Below, in pieces: positions 31,149 to 43,070 of a stretch of 64,000 nucleotides of DNA (position 1 is its first letter; each line of letters starts with the position of its first letter). The DNA is taken from contig JAUFNR010000028.1 of assembly GCA_031216915.1 (NCBI GenBank), positions 62,001-126,000 of the forward strand. The letters run 5' to 3'. Origin of the DNA: Pictodentalium vernedei (Eukaryota; Mollusca; Scaphopoda; Dentaliida; Dentaliidae). Made by a program: the position numbers and the translations under genes. The notes beneath the pieces were generated by a model. That model did no database searches, was not told the origin of the DNA, and worked only from the letters and a program-made list of their open reading frames with translations.

Positions 31149-31891
31149 AAGAACATACATACATACATGTTAATATTATAGAATCTAAACGAAAACTTGG
31201 TAAGACTGGAATGATAGGATAGGAATGTATACTCATGAAATTTGAAAACTTGGTTAAACAAACAAAAATGAAAATAAATTGCCACCTGTTATTTATACAT
31301 TTACATATATGAGCTTCACTAAGATTTAGTTATGTAATACGTGATTACCATTCTCATCACTGTTTGTTTTGCCATTTGATATATGCCATTAAAGCTATTA
31401 TTTCGAAACTCAGTGTTGTTTTTCTTTTAAAATCCCATAGATTACCCCAATTGTTTCCTGGGGAAAGTTTGCTTATGTAAGTTATTTTTCTTTTGCAATT
31501 GCATTTTTGGGCGGCTGTAAGACATTCTATTTAAGTATATTGATGTTTTAGAGACGCCACAAAATGCAATTGTGGAGATCGATGTTTAACGCAGACAGCC
31601 AATTAAAATAATGGAGGCAGGTTTGGGTGAAAAAGTGTGGGCCGGTTTGGATGATCAATGCTTGACCGTCGCCGACGATGAAAATATTGGAGGCCGGTTT
31701 GGGTAAAATGTGGAGGCCAGGTTTGGGTTAAGTGGAGGCCGGTTTGGGTAAAAATGTCGGAGGCCGGTTTGGCTGGAGGCCTGTTTGGGCGTATTCGGTT
31801 TTTACAACAATCACCTATTAACTAGACATAATTACTCAGATAATGACTACAGGAGAACACTGGTCTCTCTTACTGCTTTTATCAGTTATCT

Positions 31892-32604
31892 TTAACTACT
31901 TGAGAAACCTGCCTGACAACCGGTGGTGCAAATTGATGCTCGATACCATTTGGAATTCTAATATAGAAACGGGGTGGTCAAAACATGTGAGGGAACTAAT
32001 GGACAGTTAGTCTATAGAGGTCACAAACATAGAAGTAGGAATGAAAGAAGGCAAAAGGTTTGTCAAAGAGAGAGTCATGGAAGATTGCAATCGAAACTGG
32101 CGAGCAGGGGTTAGCGTGAAAAGATCACTGCAGGGGTTACAATATAAAGAAAAGCCAGCTTTTGAGAAGTACCTAGATGGCACCTTTGGAGGGTCACTGC
32201 TGTTCAAACTGAGATCAAGATCACTGGAGCTTCGGGGAAAAATTGGGAGAGATGGGGAAAAGGGATGCCAAATGTGCCACTCTGGAGTAGTGGAGACCCT
32301 GGAACATTTTCTCTTGGAATGCCCACAGTATATACCTCATAGAATAAAATTTATTGGAAGAATAATGCAGAAGTGGGGTGAAGAAACAAAGGATAGATGG
32401 CTGAAGGGGGACACGAGGGAGAGGGTAGGAATGCTTATTGAAGAAATTGAAAAAGAGGAAGTGAGGGACACTATTAAGCAGTTTATATCTGAATGCTGGG
32501 AGGAGAGGAGGGGAAGAGGGGGTGGGGTGCAGGGGGAATGATGGCCTTCTCTTATGAGGACCGCGACAAATCAGCGGCTGGCCAAAGAGTTATTATTATT
32601 ATTA
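31892..32604 (+). mobile_element. 5-prime-truncated copy of the esterase-type LINE
   Basis: From CTTTAACTACTTGAGAAACC the sequence matches the 3-prime end of the LINE at 39542-44317 (opposite strand) almost base for base, ending in GAGTTATTATTATTATTA. The reading frame at 32041-32541 encodes the RT-protein C-terminus, including the zinc-knuckle-like GCQMCHSG.VETLEHFLLEC and IKQFISECWEERRG. It lacks the nonsense codon found after LLEC in the long copy, so each comes from its own source. 5-prime truncation is typical of target-primed reverse transcription. Confidence 0.9.
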
Positions 32605-32825
32605 GATAGCCCAGGTGACGTTCAACAAATGTGTACAACAATAGACATTAAATTTAATGCTTATTTAGCAGCACTTGAATTATTGCTGATCTGTTTAAGT
32701 GACAAATCGGTTTTCGGGGTTCGCCAGAAACCTATCTTTTCGTTTTATGTTTAGCCCAGTGAGAATAATTATCGAAAATATTTACACTTTTAAAAATGAA
32801 AATCGCAACTTTAAGCTATCACCTT

Positions 32826-32986
32826 GAAAGACTGCCATGCAGCTTTCGATCAAGCTTTTTCAGAAGAACTTGTAAATGCTCCTCAAGTGTTTGAGAAACG
32901 TGAACCGTAGATAACATCGGTCCCTTTGAGGAGCATTTACAAGTTCTTCTGAAAAAGCTTGATCGAAAGCTGCATGGCAGTCTTTC
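32826..32986. repeat. Perfect inverted repeat, 61-bp arms, 39-bp loop
   Basis: Left arm 32826-32886 (starting GAAAGACTGCCATGCAGC) and right arm 32926-32986 (ending GCTGCATGGCAGTCTTTC) are exact reverse complements by eye. The 39-base loop (32887-32925) is unrelated to the arms. A transcript would form a long, fully paired hairpin. No coding function and no obvious target duplication. Confidence 0.9.
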
Positions 32987-33129
32987 ATTGGAAAGAACAA
33001 AACTGTATGTGTCAAAAAATTAAAATCCCCAATCACACAAAATAAATTAAGATACACAACGTGTTGTATCTTTTGACATACTGAAGCGGGCTCGCAAATC
33101 TGAATATTAAAAGACTATATACATCAAGA

Positions 33130-33870
33130 AAATAAACATACGATGAATAAAACTTGGGAAATGTTGAAAAAAGCAATTAACAAATGTAATTCTACTTTCA
33201 CATGACCCCGTCCACATTTGTAGATTCCAATGTGTAAATATCTGATCCTAAAGAGATAGCCAACAAATTTAACTCCTTTGTTAACATCGGTTCAGAATTA
33301 AGCATCCTCTTGTCATTTCACCAACTATGTAAGGAAACCAACGTTGAGTCAGTTGTCATTTTGTTCACTACCCCACGAATGCACAAAAAGTGAGATCAAA
33401 AACAAGAAGAGACCTTGACAATATGTCCTCCAAAATATTAAGCAAGCGTAATTAATCTAGCTTTTTCAACAGATATTGTTGCCAGCAAAATGAAAATAGC
33501 TAAAGTAATTCCCATCTTTAAACTTGGCGATCAACAACTATTAAACAATTAGTTGCCCATTAGCATCCTGTCAGCCTTCTCTAAGTTATTAGAAAAATTA
33601 ATGTACTCCATATTAATATCTTTCCTAGAAGATAATAAGATAATTCCTTAATATCAGTTTTGCTTTTTAGAAAGGCACACTCAGCAATACATCCTGTACA
33701 ACATCGCATAAACAATGCGGCCGAAATGAACAATAAGCCAACAAAGGACTGTGTCGTGACTTCAGTTCTGTTTCTTTATTTCTCTGAAGCACGTGATGCT
33801 ATAAATCACACACTCTTAATAAAACAAGCGGTCCCTTGGGGCCCTAGTGGCGCTCACCGGAGCAAAGAAT
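33130..33870 (+). pseudogene. LINE reverse-transcriptase fragment
   Basis: Interrupted frames give SDPKEIANKFNSFFVNIG (the linker before RT), MKIAKVIPIFKLGDQQLLNN, PISILSAFSKLLEKLMYSIL, then FLEDNKIIP and YFSEARDAINHTLLIK, RT motifs 1-3 of a CR1/jockey-like element. A TAG follows QQLLNN, and further stops are present. It may be the continuation of the endonuclease fragment at 28370-28720. Confidence 0.8.
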
Positions 33871-33899
33871 AATTAAATTGCAATCTTTGGCAAGTTAAC

Positions 33900-34430
33900 A
33901 CAACAGAGGAATAAAGTTTTTTAATTATTCATAACTTTGCTGTCCACTCCAGATGATTTTTTTCTAGTATTGGTATGCTACCACAGAAATAATGCTCAGA
34001 TTTTCAATAATGGAAGCCCCCCCCCCCCCCACCCCAGTACCACAAATATCAACCCAATGACTTTATTTGAACAAATTGGATCTGTGCCCTGAAAATGTGC
34101 TGCATATCAAATATCGAAAGATTCTGATTGTATCACAAAAAGCAGATTTCTAAAGATTATATCTGATATTGTATTAAGTTAAAAACCGGACTTCAATAGC
34201 GAGCCCAAATATTAACGCAGGGACTTGATTTGAACAAGCTTAGATCTCACCTCCATAAGGATGCTATATACCAAATATCAAAGATTCTCACAGGTGGATC
34301 TGAAGCTGATTTTTAAAAAAAAAATCCTCATTTTGCACTAGGTTAAAGTTTAGGTTACCACAGGGAGCCCAAATATTAACCCAGTAACTCGATTTGAACA
34401 CACCTGAATATGATCCCCCTAGAGACGTTA
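33900..34430. repeat. Dispersed repeat array (GAGCCCAAATATTAACCC family), interrupted by Polinton 2
   Basis: Units of about 170-190 bp carry GAGCCCAAATATTAAC, GATTTGAACA, CCAAATATC and GATTCT(G/C)A in fixed order (three partial units). A poly-C tract lies at 34020-34030. The same family fills 60480-64000. The head (CTTTGCTGTCCACTCCAGATGATTT) is matched at about 60505-60530. The array stops abruptly at 34430, where Polinton 2 begins. Confidence 0.75.
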
Positions 34431-35110
34431 GTAGGGTGAAATGGCCGTTTCGAGGGCACCACATTTTTTGTCGCAATTGCAACTCACGAAAAACTTTTTT
34501 TACAGCAGTGAACGTAGACGATGCATCGTGTGTTCAACGTTCAATTTCTCTAATGATCAACGTGGATCCGACTAAAATTTCGACGGAATTTTAACAAACT
34601 CTATAAAATTCCTTCTCTTAAAAATTCACTTTTCGGTGCACTCATAACTTTTGACATGACCGTTCTCGGGAAAACACTCACCTTTTCGCAGAGGTAACAC
34701 AGACCCTCCATTTAGGTGAAATTTTTCGACAGAATACCGCCAAAAAATGAAAGACTAGCAATCCAACGTTGATTCCCGCAGAAAAAACACAGTCCAAATC
34801 GAGTGGCGAATTTATCGGTGCGCCAAACTGGTTGTCGATGACGTAGTGAGGTTTTTTGGCAAGGATAGAGAGATAGCTTGCGGAGTCTAAAATGCGTGAG
34901 GTGTGCCCGCTCCGGTCTGCAATTATGTACATATTACGAGTTGTGAGATGGATGATAAAAATTGTTTTGACCAACGAAATAACATAATTATCGATCAAGC
35001 AGCATCAGCTTCATTCTATTTCCATCATAAAATTTAATAACCATTTTTGTCATTAAAAAAAACTGAAAAAAGTCATTTTTTACATATATAATAAGAAGTA
35101 GAAATTTTTT
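34431..35110. repeat. Left terminal region of Polinton 2
   Basis: The outer end GTAGGGTGAAATGGCC resembles the outer end of Polinton 1. The inner part (about 34925-35110) aligns with the inner TIR of Polinton 1: ATTACGAGTTGTGAGATGG, GATGATAAAAATTGTTTT, GTCATTAAA and TCATTTTTTACATA. The middle 450 bp does not align and so is a different TIR variant. The partner TIR is missing, because the element is truncated at about 55120. Confidence 0.65.
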
Positions 35111-35412
35111 TTTTTTTACAATTAATAATTATCATCATAGAAAGTTTAACAATTCACAAAAATGTTTTGGAAAATCACAAAAAACATTTTGACAGAAAAC
35201 AATTTAATAAGAAGTAGAAAAAAAACAAAAAAAATATTTTTACAATTAACAATTATTATCATTAAAAAAAGTACACTCACAAAATTTTGTCATTAAAGAA
35301 AAAAACTTGTTAAAAAAAAATTGTTATTTTTACATATATAATAAGTAGAAAAAAAAAGAAAAAAATATTTTTTTATAATTAATAATTATTATCATAAAAA
35401 AAATAATCAGTC

Positions 35413-35770
35413 ATGACATCGTCAGTACCTAAACAATCCGTATTAAAATTGAAGAGAGTCAAGAGGTTTTCGAAATACGATAATAAAATTTATAGACTAC
35501 AATTGCATGACGCCATCGAATTGAAGGACGTGAAGACGACTCAAATGAGAGATGAACATGAGAAATATACATTGCCTTTGCAATTGAACGAGACCACCTT
35601 GGATTTAATGTACAAATGTCAAGACGATCTATTAACCATTCTCAAGGAAAATGTAAAAAAAAATTTGATGCAGACGATCTGTCTCTAATCTATGGGAGTA
35701 ATATATATCCAAACATCTCTAAAGAAGTGGTCAACAAATTGAATCTGGATAATGGAGAAGAATGAACGTT
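35413..35770 (+). pseudogene. Polinton terminal gene of unknown function (Polinton 2 copy)
   Basis: Ortholog of 16877-17257. ATG 35413 reads VLKLKRVKRFSKYDNKIYRL, LHDAIELKDVKT and LQLNETTLDLMYKCQDDLLT. A frameshift in an A-run near 35655 follows, after which DADDLSLIYGSNIY-like sequence continues in another frame to about 35765. The A-run of nine suggests simple slippage. Position next to the TIR and orientation toward PolB are as in Polinton 1. Confidence 0.65.
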
Positions 35771-36116
35771 TTCGATTGTGAATCTGGTTTTCCAATGGAT
35801 TTTTCAGCAGGGAAAGGACAGCTCTCGGGAAAAGGATAGCTTCAAAGTTAGCATGCTCATAACGAACGTGAAAATATGATAAAAAAGAGAGAGTTAGTTC
35901 ATTATAGATAGATTTTGAATCTCAATTCGAAAAGCTTATTAAAGTATTTATCATGAAGTAGTACTCGTTTTTTCTGGTTTTTCTATTTTTTTTTGTCATT
36001 AAAGAAAAAAAAACAACAAACAATATATATATATAATAAGAAAAAATTATAACAATTCACATAAAAATTTTTGAAAAGTTAAAATAAATATTATATATAC
36101 ATATTAAATAAAAAAA

Positions 36117-39100
36117 ATGCCAAAAACAAAAAAGTATATCATGGGAAAAAAAATTACATTTTTCTACCAAATCCGAGTTGAAAAAGTACTGTAGAAAGCT
36201 AGGAATTAAAAATTATAACAGTTACAAAACCAAAGAACGATTGATTGAAGCCATGTGCAAGGAGACTTGTGATCTATCACTGGTGAATTTACAAGCCAAA
36301 GTGCATCAGTCGTTGAAATTGAAAGGTGTCAAATACATGAAAAAAGACGAATCACGAAAAAAAAAATGAGAAGATAGTGATGACAAAACAACGTCAACAA
36401 ACGATTGCGGAGAACACTAAGAAGAAGAAGAAGAAGAAAGCCATTAAACGAAAAGTGGTAGAGTGGCAGAAGGTTTCAAAAGAAAATAATAAAAAAAATG
36501 AAAAGTGATGCGGTTCGAGATGACGATTTGTTAGAAAAAAAGATGGATGCAATCGAGAAAGCGGTGAATAAAAAAAGGGTCTCGAAATTATAACAGATAT
36601 CGTGATCGAAGTGTTGAAGTCACCATTGATTTTGATAGAATGAGACGAAGCCATCAAAGGATGGTTTACATTATTCGATGTGAAGCCTGGTCTCATAAAA
36701 AAAACTCAATCCTGAATCATTCATCGAACGGGTGAAGGGAAGAGTGTTGGACGTAATTCGAAAAGATCTAGGTAAGAGTTTAAAAATAAGAATGATCTTG
36801 TATTGTCTGATGAAAAAGGTCGACGCCCAAATGGGTAAGATCCTGGAACGAGATGCCTTTTTCTGATCTAAAAACGAGATTGTGTTCAGAGATGACGAAT
36901 TAGTTGACGTTTATAAAGTGATGAAAGACAAGATGATGGAATCTATGGCTACTTTTCAAAACAAGGGAAGTAATTGGACGTTCGAGAAGATATTGAATCT
37001 CGAGAATCACGTGGATAGACATGATCCTTTGAAAGAATCTTCCTACATAAAATTACCTTATTTCTTATTTAAAAAACAAGCTGTGATCAATGTGAAAATT
37101 AAAGATGATAACAAGTGTTTCAAATGGGCGATCAAATCGGCCTTGCATCCTGTAGAAAAGGATGCTCAGAGAGTTTCTAAGTACTCAGAGACCTGTAAAC
37201 ATCTCAATTGGATGGGAGTGTCTTTCCCAATGCAGTTGAAAAATATCAGAGATTTCGAAAAGCTAGATCCCACAGTGGCCATGAACGTCTTGGGATTCGA
37301 GGGAAACGATAAAAAAGCAATAGTCTATCCTCTCAGACTGACTTCGTACAAAGAGAGAGAAACGATTGTTAATTTGTTATCAATTTCAGAGGATGACAAT
37401 CAACATTATTGCTGGATTAAAGAAATGAGTCAATTGTTGTCGAAGCAGATTTCTAAACATGAGCACGAGAGATTTTTCTGTCTCACCTGCATGAATTTGT
37501 TCCATAGTCAAGAATCGTTGATGCATCATGAGGAATATTGCAGCGAAAAGCGAGGCATTGCCATTGAAATGCCTAAACCTAACACTTATGTGAACTTTTG
37601 TCATCACAAAAAAAGATTGGAACCACCATTCGTCATCTACGCTGATATCGAATGTTTCACCATGAAAATAAATTCTTGCCAGCCTGACGAGTGTATGAGT
37701 TACATTGAAAAATATCAGAAGCCCGTACCTTCAGGCTATTGTTATTATGTGAGATGTTCTTTTGATGATCGAGAATCATTGAGTCCATTCATCTACACCA
37801 AACGTTCAGATGACGACGACGTGGCTCAAAGATTCGTAGAAGAGTTAGAATCGAAAATTCAAATATTATATGACAAATTTAAAAAACCTAAATACACGAT
37901 CATCATGCCAGAGCAACAGCGAGAATACAACGAAACTGCCCAATGTCACATCTGTAGACAATTATTTGATAATCAGTCTGAAAAAAATTTAAAAAAGTTA
38001 GAGATAACAATCACTCCACAGGTCAGTTTCACGGTGCTGCTCACAACAAATGTAATTTAAGATTTCGAGATGCGCAATTCTATCCAGTGATATTTCACAA
38101 TCTCTCGGTTTACTACAGTCACTTGTTTGTGAAAAATATGGGTGTTAGCGAGGGGAAGTTGAGTTGCATCGCGCAAAATGATGAAAAATACATTTCATTC
38201 ACTAAATGTAAAGTCGTTGATAAAAAGAGAGTCATCGATGGTTTGACTGAGAAAATGAGTCCCATCCATAGAGAGATACATTTCACCGATAGTTATAAAT
38301 TTATGTCAACCAGTCTGGAAAAATTAGTCAACGGTTTGAATAGGGAGAAATTTTAAATCATGAGTAAACATTTTAATGATCGACGAGAATTGGTGGACAT
38401 TATGTTGAGGAAAAGCATCTATCCTTACGATTATATGAACAATCTTGAGAAATTCGACGACGTTGCTCTACCTCCCAAAGAAAATTTTTATTCGAAATTA
38501 TACCACTCTCACATTTCTGATGATGATTACGAACATGCGCAAAAAGTGTGGACATTATTTGATTTATTAAAATCTATGAGAGAATATCACGACCTCTATT
38601 TGAAAACTGACGTGCTTCTCTTGGCTGATGTGTTCAAAAATTTTCGATCGGTGTGTCATCGACATTACAAACTAGATCTGGTTTGGTATTTCACAGCACC
38701 CAAACTCGCTTGGGATGCTTGCTTGAAATGATTGAGGTTCGATTGGAATTATTAATGGACATAGACATGTTGCTCATGTTCGAAAAGGCCATGAGGGGTG
38801 GTGTCTCTATGATTTCCACTAGATATGCTAAAGCTAATAATTATCACATGGGAAAAGATTTCAATTCAGAAAAACTGAGTAAATACATACTATATTGGGA
38901 TGCTAATAATTTGTACGGTTGGACCATGAGTCATCCTTTACTGATCCGATATTTCAAATGGGTTGAAACGTTGGAAGAAAAAGAAAAACGGAGAGACTAT
39001 CCTTGTATTCTAGAGGTTGGTTTGGACTATTTGAAACGTTACATGATTTACACAACGATTATCCACTAGCTCCTGAGCGAATAGAAGTGAACGGCATCAA

Positions 39101-39541
39101 AAACTCATGCCTAATTTAAATCACAAACGCAAGTATGTGGTCTACTGTGAAAATCTGAAACATTATATCAGTTGTGGGATGAAATTGATCAACGTGCACC
39201 GAATCATTTGATTCGACGAGGAGCCTTGGATGAAAAAATACATCGATCTCAACACGAATTTAAGAATGCAGGCCGAGAGCGACTTTGAAAAAGATTTCTT
39301 CAAATTCATGAACAATTGCGTGTTTGTGAAATCTATGGAAAACATTAGGAAAAGAACTAACGTTCAACTCGTCACGTCTGAAGAGAAGTCTAGAAAATTA
39401 ATCGCAAAACCCAGTTATCAATATAGAACCATATTCGATGAAAATTTAGTGGCTATGCACATGCAAAAGACGCATCTAAGGTTTGATAAACCCTGTTATC
39501 TCGGAGCGATCATCTTAGACATTAGCAAGCTGTTGATGTAA
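36117..39541 (+). pseudogene. Protein-primed family B DNA polymerase, 5-prime part (Polinton 2)
   Basis: ATG 36117 leads into a SAP-like motif at about 36175-36270 (KKYCRKLGIKNYNSYKTKER), then a decayed Lys-rich linker. An open block at 36882-38060 follows: KCFKWAIKSALHP; a C2H2-like finger (FFCLTCMNLFHSQ..., HHEEYC); and Exo I FVIYADIECF. After a shift near 37990 come Exo II (FHGAAHNKCNLRFRD), then YLKTDVLLLADVF (Exo III), motif A YWDANNLYGWTMSHPL (about 38890), and motif B FKFMNNCVFVKSMENIRKR (about 39300), where the usual Gly after YG is changed. The LINE insertion at 39542 splits it from motif C. It is the replication enzyme of the element. Several stops and shifts make it dead even without the LINE. 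Confidence 0.9.
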
Positions 39542-39820
39542 TAATAATAATAATAATAACTCTTTGGCCAGCCGCTGATTTGTCGCGGTCCTCATAAGAG
39601 AAGGCCATCATTCCCCCTGCACCCCACCCCCTCTTCCCCTCCTCTCCTCCCAGCATTCAGATATAAACTGCTTAATAGTGACCCTCACTTCCTCTTTTTC
39701 AATTTCTTCAATAAGCATTCCTACCCTCTCCCTCGTGTCCCCCTTCAGCCATCTATCCTTTGTTTCTTCACCCCACTTCTGCATTATTCTTCCAGTAAAT
39801 TTTATTCTATGAGGTATATA

Positions 39821-42800
39821 CTATGGGCATTCCAAGAGAAAATGTTCCAGGGTCTCCACTACTCCAGAGTGGCACATTTGGCATCCCTTTTCCCCATCTC
39901 TCCCAATTTTTCCCCGAAGCTCCAGTGATCTTGATCTCAGTTTGAACAGCAGTGACCCTCCAAAGGTGCCATCTAGGTACTTCTCAAAAGCTGGCTTTTC
40001 TTTATATTGTAACCCCTGCAGTGATCTTTTCACGCTAACCCCTGCTCGCCAGTTTCGATTGCAATCTTCCATGACTCTTTCTTTGACAAACCTTTTGCCT
40101 TCTTTCATTCCTACTTCTGTGTTTGTGACCTCTATAGAGTAATTGTCCATTAGTTCCCTCACATGTTTTGACCACCCCGTTTCTATATTAGATTTCCAAA
40201 TGGTATCGAGCATCAACTTGCACCACCGGTTGTCGGGCAGGTTTCTCAAGTAGTTAAAGTAACACAGTTTTCCCAAATCTACCCTGTCCTTGATTTTCAT
40301 CCATCCAAACTCCCCCCTTACTGCTTCCAAAGCTGCAGCATTACTCGACCCTGTTATCCATCTGCCGGCATCATTCTGAGTACTTTCCAACTTCTTAATA
40401 ACTGTTTGGTTTAATGGAATCACGTCCGTGCCATACGTTATACTTGGTAAACCCACCCTCTCCCACAGTGTTTTCCCCACAAAGACGTTGTTGAAACTAT
40501 TTTTCCCTAAAAGTTTTAGTTGGTTCAGAATTCTTTTCCCCTTCAGAATCAGTTTGGCTGAGTAATTTCTGTACAGCCCTCTTCCCGTTATATTTATGCT
40601 TACCCCTAGATACTCATACTCTCCCGTTTCTCCTACAGTGATTTGTTTGCTTTCCCCTTCGGGGATTGAGAACTCCCCCACTCTCCATCTCTTCGTCATA
40701 TCTACCTTGCGTCCAACGGGTATTACCTTGCTTTTATTTTCATTTAATTCGAGCCGCCAAGTGTTCCCATATCTACCAACAATTTCCAGCAATTTCTCTA
40801 GCCCCTGTTCAGTTCTAGACATTAACACCATGTCGTCCGCAAAGAATAAGCCTGGTATCTTTATGTCTCCAACATTTACCCCCTCCGCACTCTGAATTAG
40901 TTCGTCCCCTAAATCTTTAACATACAATGCAAACAAAATCGGTGAAAAGATACACCCCTGCTTGAGGCCTATATCCATAGGGACTCGTTTTGTAGTGATA
41001 CTCCCTAGACTGTGTTGGCTTTGCACATCAGTATACAGTGCTTTCATGATTCCCACAAAGTCACCCCCCAGTCCGATACCCTCGAGCTTTCGCCACATAC
41101 CTTCCCTCCACACTCGGTCGTACGCTTTTTTCACATCTAGAAATGCCAGAAACATCTTTTTCTTTTCAGCCTTTGTTGATTCTATCAATTGGGTGAGTGT
41201 AAATAGGTGATCAGTGACTCTTCGTCCTTTCCTGAAACCATTTTGAATTTCTCCTAAAAAGCCTTTCTCTTCAATAACTTCCTCTAGTCTACCGTATATG
41301 ACCTTACAGAATACTTTTCCGATGTTACTACTAACTGATATCCCCCTATAGTTATCTAGAACTTCCTTATCCCCCTTTTTGTGTCTGAACGACACCTTAC
41401 TTTCCCTCCACTCTCTGGGGACCTCTTGCTTTCGCAGAGCCAGGTTGAAAAGGTTTGTCAGGACTTCAATAAGTGCCTCCCCCTCCATTTTTGAGGAATT
41501 CGTTCGGAATTTCATCAGTCCCTTCCGCTTTACCATTTTTTAATTTCGAGACCACGTTCCGCACTTCTTCTGCCGTTATTTCGCTACATACACGATTGGA
41601 TAGGTTCTCCTCCACCAGTGTATTTCTTTTTGGTGGGGACCCACTGCCCCATCGCCTATCGTTTATCTTTTCCCAGTGCTTGACTAACTCTGAAGCGATA
41701 CGGCCTTTATCTTCTGTACTTTCCCCATCCACTTTGATACTCTGCACACTACTTTTCCCCCGTTTATTTACCCAGTTCCAAAATACGTTTGAGCTCGAAC
41801 CCCCCGTTTTCTTTATTGTTCTGGCAAGACTGCAATTGCGCTCCTTCCTATTTTTATTCTTTATCTCATTCACCTTTTTCCGTGCCAGTTCATATTCTCC
41901 TTTCATTAGTCTCGTGTCATTGTTATCCACCCCTTTAAGCTTCCTACTTCTTCTGTAAGCAGCGCATTTTACCTTCCTTTCTTTTATAGCCTTTTTCAGT
42001 CCCTCGTTAACCCTGTATCCAAGCTCTCTCGTTGGTATCCTCACCCTTCCTATACAATCCTTCCCTGCCTCTGTTAGGCTATTTACTATGCCATCTGAAA
42101 TACTCTGGACATTTGCATCCCTAGGTATACATTCAAGATTTGGTTTTAGTTTTTCCCGAAACTGCTTCCAGTCGGCTCCTTGTTGTAGTCCCCAGACTTC
42201 CTTGAAGGTATTTTTTGCCCATAATCTTAACTGTTATCAGATTGTGATCACTACCCAAGTCATTTTTTCCCTCGTCATCTATTTCTACATCTATAACCTC
42301 CCTCCATACGCTAATGTCAGTGAGTATATAATCAATTATTGTTTTCTTATCGTTCCTCTCCCAGGTCCATTTACCCTTACATTTCGCATCCCTGTTCAGG
42401 ATCTTTAAACCAAGCTCTTTTGATAGGTCCAACATCTTCCTCCCATTCGTGTTAATTTTCCTATCACCTCCCTGTATGCCCTCCTCCTTATCCCCGATGT
42501 GCCCATTGAAGTCCCCCATTAGGACAATACTGAATCCTCTGCTTTCAAGCTCTGTGATATTCGATCTAAGAGTTGTATATATTGAATCATTCCACTCGGG
42601 CTTACTTCCCTCCACTGCTAAGTATACAACACCAACGGCAACACTCCTGCTTCCTAACTTGATTTTTGCCCAGACTATTTCGTTGGATACTGGAATCTGA
42701 GTCCTTGCTTCTGTGAGATCTGTAATCAATGAGGGCTGTAATTCCTCTTTAGCGTAGATGCCAACACCCCCACCCCGTTTCTGACACTCAGTTCGCCCAG

Positions 42801-43026
42801 CTCCTATCCACACGCAACCCTTCATCTGATCAACCCGCTCATCCCGTCGTATCCACGTCTCACTTAGACCCATTATATCGAAGTCTCCTTCGTCCATCAT
42901 TGTTGATATTTCGCTTACTTTCTTGTGCAGACCCTGGATGTTGCAGTACCCAAACTTAATGAATCTTTGTTTTTTTGTCATCACTGGCACATTATTATAA
43001 CCCTGGTATGTCCCTGTGTTGTGCAT
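39821..43026 (-). pseudogene. LINE ORF2: endonuclease and reverse transcriptase, nearly intact
   Basis: From 43026: FIKFGYCNIQGLHKKVSEIS, DIMGLSETWIRRDERVDQMK, GGGVGIYAKEELQPS, VLMGDFNGHIGD, TIIDYILTD and DLGSDHNLITVKI (endonuclease). The linker follows, then RT: WRESKVSFRHKKGDKEVLDN, YRGISVSSNIGKVF, GFRKGRRVTDHLFTLTQLIE, AFLDVKKAYDRVWREG, GLKQGCIFSPILFALYVKDL and the catalytic GLFFADDMVLMSR, ending in CQMCHSGVVETLEHFLLEC. Frameshifts lie near 42045-42130 and 41470-41535. A TAG replaces a Gln codon just after the LLECP box at 39821, where the sister copy reads on for about 65 residues. The family is known for target-primed retrotransposition. Confidence 0.9.
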
Positions 43027-43070
43027 GTTTGTTGTTCTTCCTATGTTCCCAGCATTTGTGCCCCTCTGGG

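Larger units (their letters stand above)
29163..31796 (+). mobile_element. MULE (Mutator-like) DNA transposon with terminal repeats and target duplication
   Basis: The left end GAATTACACCCAAACCGG is inverted at the right end (CCTGTTTGGGCGTATTC, to 31796). Both ends carry clusters of the 13-14 bp motif CCAAACCGGCCTCC: four copies at 29176-29250, and about seven inverted copies at 31614-31790. The flanks AGTTTTTAC (29154-29162) and GGTTTTTAC (31797-31805) match in 8 of 9 bases, the size expected for MULE target duplications. The cargo is a PHD-FLYWCH-MULE protein truncated by an internal hairpin repeat, so it is probably non-autonomous. Confidence 0.85.

Noticed and set aside
28510..33870. Endonuclease (28370-28720) and RT (33130-33870) fragments as one interrupted LINE.
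   Set aside because: Possible by strand, order and family, but the intervening DNA is not fully explained by known insertions, so they are listed separately.
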